DNA of 64,000 nt, from contig JAQJVL010000048.1 in NCBI GenBank assembly GCA_035578905.1, positions 1,084,001-1,148,000 on the forward strand, in the 5' to 3' direction. Under the pieces are notes generated by a model, which was not told the origin of the DNA, made no database searches, and was given only the letters and a program-made list of their open reading frames with translations. This document shows positions 33,200 through 45,216 of this stretch, in pieces; position 1 is the first letter of the stretch; each line of letters starts with the position of its first letter. Made by a program: the position numbers and the translations under genes. Origin of the DNA: Stictocephala bisonia (Eukaryota; Arthropoda; Insecta; Hemiptera; Membracidae).

Positions 33200-36100
33200 T
33201 TTGTGGAGTGGGAGGGGTGAAGACGACACAAGAACGGAGCGGTTTCGGAAAAATGACTTCATGACGACTCTTGAACGGTACAGACAGATTACTGTCGGAC
33301 TACAGACTCCACTAGGGTGTTTACAGATGAGGACAATCTTAGTTTTAAAATTATTCATCTTAATATCCGTAGAGTTAATATAAACATTTAGATAATCTAT
33401 TAGCAATTCTAGAGGCTACTAAATTTAAATTCGATTTATTCATTTTAAGTGAAACGTTGCGCGAAAAATCTGAATATTTTTCTAAATTAGAAGGGTTTGA
33501 CTATTTATTTACCAAGTAACATATAAATAGGAACTATGGACTCGTTGTTTATGCCAAAACTGATCTTGGCGTTTCCTGCACACAAATTCAACTTGGCCAG
33601 TCAAACGCTCTTCAGTTAGACTTCGTGGTTGGCTCAAGGTCATACAGCGTTCTGTAGTGTATAGAAGCCCTGCCATGGATTGCCATATATTTAATGAATC
33701 ACTGGAACATTACTGAAGGTCTACAAAAAGAAATTGTACATATATTTTTATTGGGAATATTAATATCGACATTTTGTCAGGAAACGTGGATTATAATAGA
33801 GAAATGTACCTTGACTTTCTCTCGGGGACGGGTCTGACCTGTTGTATGGATAAACATACTCGTTTGATACAAGAATAAAGTACATGTACTGACCATATTT
33901 TTACTAGCTACGTAGATGACAGCGCGATCGCTACCTTTATTCTTGAAACTGATATTACTGATCATTATGTGATTGGACTGAAAATTAATTATTCTAATGA
34001 AATTGGAACAAATACGCAACAAACCATTGAAACCAAAACTTATTTAGATTGGGCTCTCTTTAGTAGGAATTTGGGGAAGGAAGTGTGGGGCGACGTCGTG
34101 GATTACCCTGATCTTGACACAGCTTGTGAATTTTTTTCTGATAAGATTAAATTAGCAATTGAAAAGCTACCAAACCTAAATTAAATGCACCCAGACTAAA
34201 AAAAACTGAAACCCTGGATTAAATTGGACATAATAAAACTTATTAGACAAATTTTTTCTAATTGTAATTAGTAAATTGGTTTCAAAAATCCATTTAGTCC
34301 TGAATATAGAATGCAAATTACAATTCTATATACAGCATTTTTACAATAATTCTGAATATATAGAGGTTAGATTAGCATATCTAAGAGCAAATATTAATCA
34401 CAAAACAAAACCAGCTAATACCAATTATTATAAAACCCAATTTGATAATTCAATAAGCAATCCAAAATTGTTTTGGAAAACCATTCGAGAAATTTCTGGT
34501 TTAGGAAAGAAAAAAATAAAATAAAATTCAATTATATCATGGAGGGTGGTTCACTGGAAACTGCGAATTTATTCAATGAATATTTTTTCAAATCGGAAAG
34601 AATCTGGCCGATAGAATTTCTCCTTAAAAGTCCTCCTGTAGTAGATGATTCAGGTTTTCATGCTGAATGCGAGTTTTCATTAAGTTCGGTGACGGAGGAA
34701 CAAGTGAAGCATTGTGTTAGGTCCCTCAGGGGTAGCTCTGCTCCTGGTTACGGTAATATTCCCACAATAGCAGTAAAAGACAATATAGAAAGTTTAATTA
34801 ATCCTTTAACCTATATTTAAATCAAAGTATAACCCTGGGACTTTTTCCTAGTATAAGTAATTCTTTACACAAAAATAATGGTAAGGCAGATCTTGATAAT
34901 TATCGTCCTATATCTTTGTTGAGTGTTCTATCAAAAATTATTGAAAAAGTGTTTAAGGTTTTAAGAAAGGAATAAACTCTACTGATACATTTTATTTAAT
35001 TAATGAACATATTATGAATTCAGTTAACCGCAACAATAAACTACTTATATGCTTTATTGATCTTGCCAAGGCATTTGATTGTTTTGATAGAAATATTCTT
35101 TTTTTAAAGTTAGAAATAATTGGACTTAGAAGTGTCACTCTCAAATAGTTTAAGAGCTATTAAGTTATCGGCTTCAAGTTGTGGCACTTGACGGTCTTTT
35201 GAGATAAGTGAGGCCAATCGATTTCGGAGTTGTACAGGGAAGTACCCTAGGACCTCTTATGTTTCTTATTTATCTTAATAATTTATCTAAAATTAATATC
35301 ACATCCAAATTATTTTTCTTTGCAAATGATACTGCTCTTCTGGTCAAAAAGAATCATGGTTGGAGACCTTTACTGTGCAACTCAAGGTTTGGTTCTAATA
35401 AAAACTTGGTTTGACCAAAATAAGTTAACAATGAATACCTCCAAAACCAAATGTTTACCAATTGCACTGAGGGAAGGGAACACGCCACTAATGGGTCTAC
35501 CCATAATTGTTCACATGTGTGGCAATTATATTAATTATAATTGTGACTGTTTCAAAGTAGATAGAGTCAGCCAATATAAATATCTTGGAGTTATCTATGA
35601 CAATAAATTAAAATGAGATGTTTATGTTGCTTATATAAATAAACAAAGTTGAAAGTTAATATTGGTCTTCAAGCGACTTCATGGAATTTTAGATTGTAAT
35701 TAAATTAATTCTATTTATTATGCACACGTCTATTCAGTATTACAATTTGGGATCATATGCTGGGAAGGAGCTTTCAGAACTCATACAGAACAACTCAATA
35801 TAAACCAATAATCTGTACTTAAGATCATACTTGCCAAAGACAAATCGTTTCCTTCAATTGAATTATTTAAAACTATAAAGTTCTAACAATTAGACAGCTA
35901 TTTATTCGTACTATTGTGCTATTTATTTTTACACGTAAATTATTAAATTTGGCTGTCAACTTACATCATTATGAAACGCCGCATGCAGTAGGCTTAAACC
36001 CCTTAGTTCTAAAAATTTCAAAACAGTTAATTATACTTGTCAACATTAAATTGCTCACCTGTTGATTAGAAAGGTACCGAACCCTCTTAAATTTCCACAA

Positions 36101-36746
36101 GTCAGCTTATATGTATATAAAACAATGATAACCAATTAGCTTAAGGACCTGGAGGAGGAATCGGTTGAGGAGCTGAGTATAGATGAAAACCGCTTCATTG
36201 TATTGCACCCTTCATCCCTCTGACTCTCTGCCTCTTGCACTTTGATTTCATTTTGCATAGTTTTTTTCACCATGTGGCTTTTATCATAGTAACTCTGATC
36301 TAAAGTAATTCAACATTTTGTTGTTTTAAATTTTGTATAATTTTTAAACATATTTATTTAATTTTATTTCATTGCTATAATTAATCTAATTGTGTATTTT
36401 ATTCAGTTTGAATTTTGTATTTAATCCTTACTAAGATTATTAATCCTTACTAAGAGTAGTCCATTAGTATTAGTATTAGTTGCTCACTGTGCTGTTTAAG
36501 ATTGAGCTTTTTTTTATCTTTTTAATTTTTAGAATTTAAGAAGTCCCTTCCACGCACAAGCCTTGGGCGTGTGTGCAAGGCACTCACACATACAAATAAT
36601 AACAGTAAACATTCTAGTTATTTACCTGTTGTCTAACCCTATATATGAATTGATATATCAATGTATTTTTTTCTTTGATGTAATTATGCAATTTATGTAA
36701 CCTTATACTTTCTGTATTTTAGTGAGTAAATAAAGATTTTGATTTG
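33200..36746 (+). pseudogene. Near full-length ORF2 of a LINE with endonuclease and RT, inactivated
   Basis: GC-richer leader at 33200-33325. APE-type endonuclease: FKIIHLNIRRVN (about 33340), LFILSET (about 33436), GNINIDIL (33752-33776, where GDxN is usual), TDHIFTSYVDD (about 33891) and ITDHYVI (about 33955). Linker segments follow (34276-34524, ending FWKTIREISG, then 34473-34820). Reverse transcriptase: LDNYRPISLLSVLSKIIEKV (about 34890), motif A FIDLAKAFDCFDR (about 35052), motif B FGVVQGSTLGPLMFLIYLNN (35220-35280), motif C FFANDTALLV (about 35317-35346), and motif E QYKYLGVIYD. C-terminal tail to about 36190, then a 3' UTR with an inverted CACGCACAAG..CTTGGGCGTG step (36551-36573) and AATAAAG (36730-36736). 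Numerous frameshifts and stops. Asp-to-Asn changes are seen in both catalytic sites. No ORF1 was found. Confidence 0.85.
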
Positions 36747-38395
36747 ACTAAAGTAAATGAACGAAAAATGGTGCCAATCAATCCAACAAACCACAAACTA
36801 GGATGAAACTACTATTCAAGTCGATTGACTAAGTTTTCTTGACTACTATGAAAGTATAGTATATTAAGCTCTTGGTTAATAGTGCCTGGTTATTATCCCA
36901 AGTCTTCTCTTCCTGTACAAAGACAGATACATTATCAAACAAATAATGAATAAGTAGGTTTACCAACTTAAACCCTTAAAATAAGGTTACGAAAGAATAC
37001 ACTAACATACATTCTGACATCATACAACTATAATAAAAGGCAATGGGCTGAATGATAATGTAGCCAACTATTTTAACAAAGCAACTTTTATACTTTTATG
37101 AAACTAAGAAAAAAAGAGATACAATGTAATACATTTGTTAAATAAAACACAGTCTAAAAGCAGCAGACATAGCACAAATTAATATTTCACGCAGGACCAC
37201 GTTGAGGTAAAAGAACTGAAAATATGTTACTTTGTTTTATATGTGATGTTTTAAACTTTATTTGATTGCACCATTGAACAATTAAAAAAAAAAAAACATA
37301 CAGAGTTGGAAAAAATAATTTTAATGAAATAAAAAAGGATTTTTATGTTATTCTCCTAGTATGGTACAAATATAAACAGTTTTTTAATACTATCTTATAA
37401 TTTGGATGATTGGAAAGCTGACATTTTATCTTTCGTGGTTCCCAAAATATTAAACATGTTTTCATTTGTCAAAACGACTCACTGCTTACCACTGCTATGG
37501 AACAGGAAGGACCACTGGGTCGCGTGCCAATATTTCTCTCTGTCTGTAATAAAGGCATAATGTCAGAGCACCTTGGTGGCCCTAACGTCAACATTACCGG
37601 CAAGATTACCACTTGGCCACTGCGTAAGGCACGCAACCTACTAGCGTCCACTGTTGACTACCTCACTATGACTACAGGGTTATTGACCCAACACTAGTAT
37701 CTGCCCCTTGCTACTTTAATATATTCTTTATGTACAATGATACATATAGTTTGGATGGATTTAACAATATAATGAATGTTTACACTCCATTTGGGTTTGC
37801 CATTGAATAACTGTTCTTCAGGAGTGAACAGAATAAATAAATGCCTTTAAATTTAATACTTTGTTTAATTTAAACGATTTAAATATTTGCTATGTAAGAT
37901 TAATCTTTAAATGTTATTGATCGATTCACTGCTGTCCTATATTCCTTTTTGGTCCTATGAAGTAAAAAGTTAGGCCTGAATGTTCTGTTAAACGACTGCC
38001 AAATTTATTATGGACCAAATTTCTGTAAGAAAATCTTAAAATTAAGCAATGGCAATGTTGCTGTAAAACTTATTTGTGAAATTTTTTTCAAGTGTCTCAT
38101 AACAAAACATTTATTACCTAAATGTTTAATGTAATTATTTTAAAAAGTATTTATTTATAATTCTATAAAACCTACATGTTCTTCACGTCTCTCTAAAAAT
38201 GTCAATAGTTAAACATTCCAAACCGTATAACCTCTTGGTATATTCTAACATCTATGAACAGACAAATAGAAATGAACCTCTTCTAATTTATAATTATTCA
38301 AAGCGTAAAGCCAAAGTAGTTTTAGTTTTATTGAAATTGAGTTTCTCCGATATTTAATTTCCGTTTGGATATTACAATATTTTGTTCAATTACAG
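36747..38395. other. Region upstream of the signal-peptide exon
   Basis: AT-rich apart from a GC-richer island at 37480-37700 that is open on both strands (plus 37497-37697, 66 codons; minus 37469-37651, 60 codons). I recognise neither translation. The island could be a TE fragment or a distant exon. No TATA-like element at convincing distance from the exon could be singled out in such AT-rich DNA. Confidence 0.4.
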
Positions 38396-38510
38396 ACCGT
38401 AATCTGCATAGAGAGGAGTGGTGGGTGGTGGGGATGAGCTGGTGGAGGGGTGGTGTGGTGGTGAGCCGGGGTGTCAGTGACGGTGCGTCTGTCGGGATGT
38501 GTGTGGCGAT
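38396..38510 (+). promoter_or_regulatory. GC-rich 5' leader of the secreted-protein exon
   Basis: The most GT/GC-rich non-repetitive stretch of the window (38410-38505). It contains several GG/GGG runs (GTGGTGGGTGGTGGGGATGA and similar) and CpGs, in strong contrast to flanking DNA. It lies immediately before the ATG at 38511. TTGTTCAATTACAG ending at 38395 resembles a splice acceptor, so the leader may be the start of a second exon behind an untranslated first exon. Alternatively transcription starts within this block. G-runs on the coding strand could form a quadruplex; this is inference. Confidence 0.5.
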
Positions 38511-38571
38511 ATGACAGCCTCTCTGGTCCTACTGCTCGTCACTGCTCTCGTAGCCAACTCGGAGTTTATTG
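38511..38571 (+). CDS. First coding exon of a secreted or membrane protein (partial)
   Basis: ATG at 38511 opens 20 codons translating to MTASLVLLLVTALVANSEFI, plus one base (G). This is followed by GTAAGT, a perfect consensus splice donor (38572-38577). The peptide has a hydrophobic core LVLLLVTALVA and a plausible signal peptidase site after VANS or LVA. A phase-1 intron directly after a signal peptide is common in genes for secreted and Ig- or EGF-domain proteins. Codon choice (CTG, GTC, CTC, GCC) is far more GC-rich than in surrounding random frames, supporting real coding. No second exon was identified in the remaining 25 kb, so the mature protein is unknown and no name is given. Alternative: chance frame in a GC island; the donor and signal peptide together make this less likely. 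Confidence 0.6.
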
Positions 38572-41500
38572 GTAAGTTATAACCCTTCAACTATGTGTAA
38601 CTGTTGCCAACAGAAACAACAATATGTATCAAAACAATTCCCAAATAATGTCAATCAATATAAAAATAATATATATATATGAATATAAATAAAAGTCGAA
38701 ACAAATATTTATAGTTGTCCTTCGATTGTTCAATGCATTATTTTCATTAAGAACAGCTGTTTGTAAATTGACAACGGTTTAGTTAAAGTTTGCTCTTTTA
38801 TTCAGTTTAATCGTTAAGATAAAATATATCAAGAACCTAATCCTATGGTATAAATAATATTACACGTTTTCATGACACATTTCCATACTTGATTTCTCAT
38901 GATATTAATTAACATTGATAACTATATAATGATACTAACAATAAAGTAAAGGATAATGTAAACATATTAATAAAATGATCATTTACTTTCCTACAGTTTA
39001 AAACATAGCAATAAAAACATCATCCAACAAAAAGGTTATATTAAAATTTAAAATAGTACAATTATTAGGGTGCCGTTTTAAAAACTACACAAAAACCGTT
39101 TTAACATTTACAGAATTCCACCGTTTTTAACGGTTTGTAAGTTTCAAGGGTTTCACGAAACTTACAAACTTCAAACCAGAGGACAATAAAGTAATCTATC
39201 CTCATTTACAACAGATCTTTTGTAATCACAATCCTGATATCCATAATTTAATACAAGGAATAAACAGAGTTTGTTTTACATACGGCATATTTCACTACTT
39301 TGACATTTTAGATATATAAATACAACAATTATATTATTTAGCAAAAGACTAAAAGTATGAACAATATATAATAATATCCACATACATTACACCTTTTACT
39401 ACAGAAACCACCGGCATCATATTGAAGTTGGAAGGAAAACAGAGTAAACATGTACTGCGGGTTGAATATACTGCTCTTTATATTAGATTTTTATGTACTT
39501 ATAGAACTTTATTATGATCTATATAAGGGTATACTATTAAGTTTAAGTACTGGCTTTTATGCATAAGATCAAATATATATTTAGGCTAAAAATAGCTGTA
39601 GTATAAAACTATATTCCTTATAACAAAATAGTAACAAATTATCCTTCAAAACAACTTCCTTCAAACAAAAAACACTATTCATTTAGAATTACTATCAGCT
39701 AACGAGACATATATTTACCAAGACATTGATAAGAAAGTCAAACTACAATGAAAAATGCTTATTTCACAAAATCTCTTCGGAAAATTGTTGACAGACGACG
39801 TAAACTCGAATAACTTGTTTATTGGTAAGTTTTCCTTAACGGTGGACCAATTTGAATAAAAGGCTACTTAAATTTTACGAATAATTCTTATCTGATTAAT
39901 ATTAGAGTAGTTAAATTTTTATTTACGACAGTGGGGTTGAGTAGATGCTGTAAACCTCCCTAGCCAATACCTGCACATTACCGAAAGACTTGCATGGTCA
40001 GCAAGCGTAATATAATTTATTTATGGTTAACTTTATCAGCTACAGGTATTGTTTAGATCTGTATACTTACCCAATATCATGAAACTGTATCTTTCTAAAC
40101 AATACAAATAAACAGTCTATTAGGTAAGTCAACGTAAAGACAGAAGTATAAGTGGTAATATTACTTAACAGTGGATAATCTTTTTAATGTGTAAAATGGT
40201 TTCTGAATTATTTAGTTTAAGAAAGCTAAGAAAAAAGTTAAAAGTTAACTATATTATTAAACATGTGACTTATTTGGATTTTGAAAATTTATTTATTAAA
40301 GTAAATATACGTAATTTAAACTTTATTGTGGTGTTCAAATATAATTTGAATTCTATAAATTTCGTATCGAAATTTATAATGTGCAAGTACGATCTTCAAA
40401 CAATAATACAGTAGTGTATTAAAATAGTAATATCATATATTATAAATTAATTGTTATGTGCCTACTTTTCCTCTTAAAAAACGAGAAAATGTCACATGTT
40501 GATTAATAATTGATAAATGTTAGACTTATTCAGTATTCTTTTATTATTTTGTTGAAGATGAGATTACATTTATACTAATTGGCTATTTCAACAATATATT
40601 TTTTTTTCAACTTCAATAACCATTCAGTAGCATACGGACTGTTTATAGCGATTTAAGTACTGACCCAGGCCTCGCTTGTAAGCTCAAACATGGAAATGTG
40701 GTATAAGAGATAACACACCACAGTTTAAAGAATCTAATTAAACGACAAATTAAAGATTTTCATACTTAAGGAAAATATGAAATTTTACTTTCAGCACATG
40801 TAATTTTTACTTTTAAAATTGTTTGAAAATCTATACACAATTATTTTGTAGTAATGAAACTTGCATAATAACTAAAAAACCTACAATCTAACTAAACAAC
40901 TCCGTTTCAAATAACTCCTAGAACTTTAAATGAACACGGACAAGGAGAAACCTGTGACATGAACAGTGTTCTCGTTAAACATATTAAGAAGCTGATTAAG
41001 TTAATAAAGACTAACTAGACATTTTGGACCTTTTCCGTTGATTTACTACCACTACTTTCTTTATTACAATTACTTTAAGTTTAGGTAACCACTAAAGTTT
41101 ATCACAGACTGGTAAATCCAATGAGTGACCAATTAATGCACATCTATAGACGTGTATTCATTGTTTTGACTTACCGCTGTGTGCTCTCCGTGGTTAAGTT
41201 CTTAGAAAGCAATAAGATAAGGCAAATTATATCGGATTATTAGCGGATAAGGAATACCGTACAAAATGATTGTGGAAAAGTTTTTCGAGCAATAGAATAC
41301 TTATCAGGTGGTAGTGAACTAAAGGAAACAACAAAAATGTAGTGGTAGCGAATTAACAGAAAACGAACCGACAATTTAAATATTTATTTAGGAGAAATAT
41401 GTTAAAAATGTGCGAACGCATGAAAATGTTCTCTTAGTTACTATAAACATTTAGTGATATATTGTATTTATTGATGAATATTCATACGGAAATATATAAC

Positions 41501-42180
41501 TAAAAATTGTATAAAGTCAAAAATACCGTTTGAATTACTAAAATATACATTTTAAATTTTCTCAAGAGAGTACATTTGCACAACTATTAAAAATTTTTTG
41601 TCACGAAAACTTCTTTAATAAAATTAAAAAATTTATAAAATGCAACCGTAGTGACAACCTATCCATCATAGTATGATTATGCTTTTAAATAATTTTCAAA
41701 CAGAATAACTTTCTGAAAAACTACATTCAATCAGTTTTGGCTATATTTCATTATAAAATGATCTGTTTTAATATATATATTTAAAGATTTTTACAAATAA
41801 ATTCAATGAATTATTTTGTAACAGTAAAATAAAATAATAATGATAGTTTAACATTTTTTAACACTGTAATTTACAATAATAATAATTTTAAATAAAAAAT
41901 GTCTTCCGACATAAAAAGACAAATAATAACGAAGTACATGATGCCATCTAGTCCATTATAAATGTATGAGGTTACTTTAGTGTCTCTCTTTGTATATTAA
42001 ACCAGACATCATGCAAATTCACCGACTGTATATACGCCACTAAGTAGCTTGGCCAAGATCGTCAGGCAAATATAACGCAATATCCTGTCGTATTCTCAGT
42101 GAAACTCCCCTTCCACTGCAACAAGTCTTACAAGTGAGTTGCCAATAACTTCTAATTGGCTTCTACTACCTAAGGTATTG
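38572..42180. other. Inferred first intron, proximal part
   Basis: AT-rich, with no exon recognised. The frame 40187-40414 is Lys/Asn/Ile/Phe-rich chance translation. Contains the 13-bp hairpin at 39133-39169. Intron status rests only on the donor at 38572. Confidence 0.4.
39133..39169. other. Perfect 13-bp hairpin
   Basis: GTTTGTAAGTTTC (39133-39145) and GAAACTTACAAAC (39157-39169) are exact reverse complements around an 11-base loop, AAGGGTTTCAC. Confidence 0.7.
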
Positions 42181-43798
42181 ACTTAGCTTCTACCCTTCAA
42201 CAGAACAATCAATATGCCTTCCCCGTAAAGACGGGTTATGACGTAGCTTCTACCCTTCAACAGAACAATCAATACGCCTTTCCCGTAACGACGGGTTATG
42301 ACTTAGCTTCTACCCTTCAACATAACAATCAATATGCCTTTCCCGTAACGACGGGTTATGACTTAGCTTCTACCCTTCATTAGAACAATCAATATGCCTT
42401 TCCCATAACGACGGGTTATGACTTAGCTTCTACCCTTCAACATAACAATCAATATGCCTTTCCCGTAACGACGGGTTATGACTTAGCTTCTACCCTTCAA
42501 CATAACAATCAATATGCCTTTCCCGTTACGACGGGTTATGACTTAGCTTCTACCCTTCATTAGAACAATCAATATGCCTTTCCCATAACGACGGGTTATG
42601 ACTTAGCTTCTACCCTTCAACATAACAATCAATATGCCTTTCCCGTAACGACGGGTTATGACTTAGCTTCTACCCTTCATTAGAACAGTCAATATGCCTT
42701 TCCCATAACGACGGGTTATGACTTAGCTTCTACCCTTCATTAGAACAATCAATATGCCTTTCCCGTTACGACGGGTTATGACTTAGCTTCTACCCTTCAT
42801 TAGAACAATCAATATGCCTTTCCCATAACGACGGGTTATGACTTAGCTTCTACCCTTCAACATAACAATCAATATGCCTTTCCCGTAACGACGGGTTATG
42901 ACTTAGCTTCTACCCTTCAACATAACAATCAATATGCCTTTCCCATAACGACGGGTTATGACTTAGCTTCTACCCTTCAACATAACAATCAATATGCCTT
43001 TCCCATAACGACGGGTTATGACTTAGCTTCTACCCTTCAACATAACAATCAATACGCCTTTCCCGTAACGACGGGTTATGTCTTAGCTTCTACCCTTCAA
43101 CATAACAATCAATATGCCTTTCCCGTTACGACGGGTTATGACGTAGCTTTTACCCTTCAACAGAACAATCAGTACGCCTTTCCCGTAACGACGGGTTATG
43201 ACTTAGCTTCGACCCTTCAACATAACAATCAATATGCCTTTCCCGTTACGACGGGTTATGACTTAGCTTCTACCCTTCATTAGAACAATCAATATGCCTT
43301 TCCCATAACGACGGGTTATGACTTAGCTTCGACCCTTCAACATAACAATCAATATGCCTTTCCCGTTACGACGGGTTATGACTTAGCTTCTACCCTTCAT
43401 TAGAACAATCAATATGCCTTTCCCATAACGACGGGTTATGACTTAGCTTCTACCCTTCAACATAACAATCAATACGCCTTTCCCATAACGACGGGTTATG
43501 ACTTAGCTTCTACCCTTCAACATAACAATCAATACGCCTTTCCCATAACGACGGGTTATGACTTAGCTTCTACCCTTCAACATAACAATCAATATGCCTT
43601 TCCCGTTACGATGGGTTATGACTTAGCTTCTACCCTTCATTAGAACAATCAATATGCCTTTCCCATAACGACGGGTTATGACTTAGCTTCTACCCTTCAA
43701 CACAACAATCAATATCTCTCCCCGTAAAGACGGGTTATGACTTAGCTTCTACCCTTCAACAGAACAATCAATATGCCTTTCCCGCAACGACGGGTTAT
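42181..43798. repeat. 60-bp satellite, 27 copies, with higher-order variants
   Basis: Twenty-seven head-to-tail units, all 60 bp except the last two (59 bp). The start is ACTTAGCTTCTACCCTTCA and the end ACGACGGGTTATG. Two diagnostic sites vary: CAACATAAC versus CATTAGAAC in the first half, and CCCGTAACG, CCCATAACG or CCCGTTACG in the second. CCCGT and ACGGG can pair as a 5-bp stem with a 4-base loop; the CCCAT variant weakens it. Units starting 43201+43261 and 43321+43381 form two identical 120-bp dimers marked by CTTCGACCC. The first unit and the unit at 43681 share a CCCCGTAAAGACGGG form, and CAACAG marks mainly edge units (also the unit at 43141), as expected when array interiors homogenise. 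No frame spans it usefully. It lies in the inferred intron. Confidence 0.97.
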
Positions 43799-45216
43799 TA
43801 ATTTTGAAAGAAAAAATGTAGTGTTTAGTGAATCGTTATTAGTTTTAATAGAAGAAGATAAAACCACAATAATAATTAGAAGTTTAGTTTTTGAGTTGTT
43901 TTCAGTCTATCTACGCCAGTGGCATTTTTAGCTAACTCTACAAACGTTGTTATGGGGCAACGATTCAAACCCATATTCAGTTGTCAAGTGTATCAATTGC
44001 AATGTATATTTAATTGAAATATTTATTTGTGTATATTAACATCCAGCTGATAAAAACAGATGTTTTCCTAACGATTTGATTCCACTAGATACTTATGAAA
44101 CTTGTATTAAATATTATTGAACACATCAAGATAGTTTTCTTTTACATTTTCTTTAAAATATTGGTTGCGTGATACTTTTACTTCAGTTATTTTGAGGCTA
44201 ATACTGGAAAACAGTTGTGTTTAAGGGCAATTTTAAAAAATATTTGTCAACTTTCATAGTGTTTAGTACATTTATAAACTAATCTATTTATCAACTAATC
44301 GCTACTAAAATACCAGGATAAAACGGCCCGTAATGGACCATGAATATTACATCATTGGTGTATGAAAAACGATGCATTGATAGCGGGATATTTGGTACAA
44401 TTTTAGTGCTATAAAGTAAAAAAGAAACAAGTATTGTTACTTTTTAACCAAACACAAAAAACGTACATGAAGTAGTGCCTACAAGAAACGCAAGTCACTA
44501 AATAGGCTACTGCCTATGATCTTCAAATATGCCACAGGTAAAAACCCAGTGAGACTGAATGCTACTTAGTAAGGCAAATATTACGTAGGCCTACAAACAT
44601 GCATAACCCTTAGATCCATCCACCCATCAACGCGTACATCGTGACTAATGATACATAGGTACGATGATGGTGGTCCATCCATCCACAACGACATCACTTT
44701 CATCCACACTAGATCTGATGGGACCAGTCCACAAACTATATAATTTACACCTTTGTATACCTAAGACTTAATAAGTCAAGAATTAGTTATAAAATATAGT
44801 AAACAAGTTTATTGTTGGCTATTTTTATAATTAATTTATCTTCTCTCTTTGACAAATCACTAGGACTAATATCGGTATTTGATCGGTGCAATCAAATTGT
44901 ATGAAAAAAAATTTAAGAACACATCTGTGCTAGGCCTGTTCGATATATAACAAGTGTATATAATCTGCAAAATCAATGTTATAGTATATTTAAATTGCTG
45001 TATGACAGAAACCCAATATTGATTTGTTTAAGTAAAATGTTACATAAAAATAAAGTTAAAGGCACTTTTTTGACTGACATAAAGTTTCCGAAATCACTGT
45101 AGTAAATATGCACCACTGTAGTATTATTACGTAGAGAAATCCAAATACAGCATATAAGCTAGTTATTTTTATGTGCTACTAACATCTAAAATTACTTGAA
45201 GAATGAGAGCTAAAGC
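43799..45216. other. Spacer between two satellites
   Basis: AT-rich. A slightly more balanced piece at 44610-44720 includes CCACCCATCAACGCGTAC, faintly like the 1-770 unit. No gene seen. Confidence 0.45.

Noticed and set aside
42181..43798. CRISPR-like array
   Set aside because: The whole 60-bp unit repeats without unique spacers, and the context is eukaryotic.
44610..44720. Fourth copy of the 1-770 minisatellite
   Set aside because: Only a short stretch like CCACCCATCAACGCGTAC matches; too weak to separate from chance.
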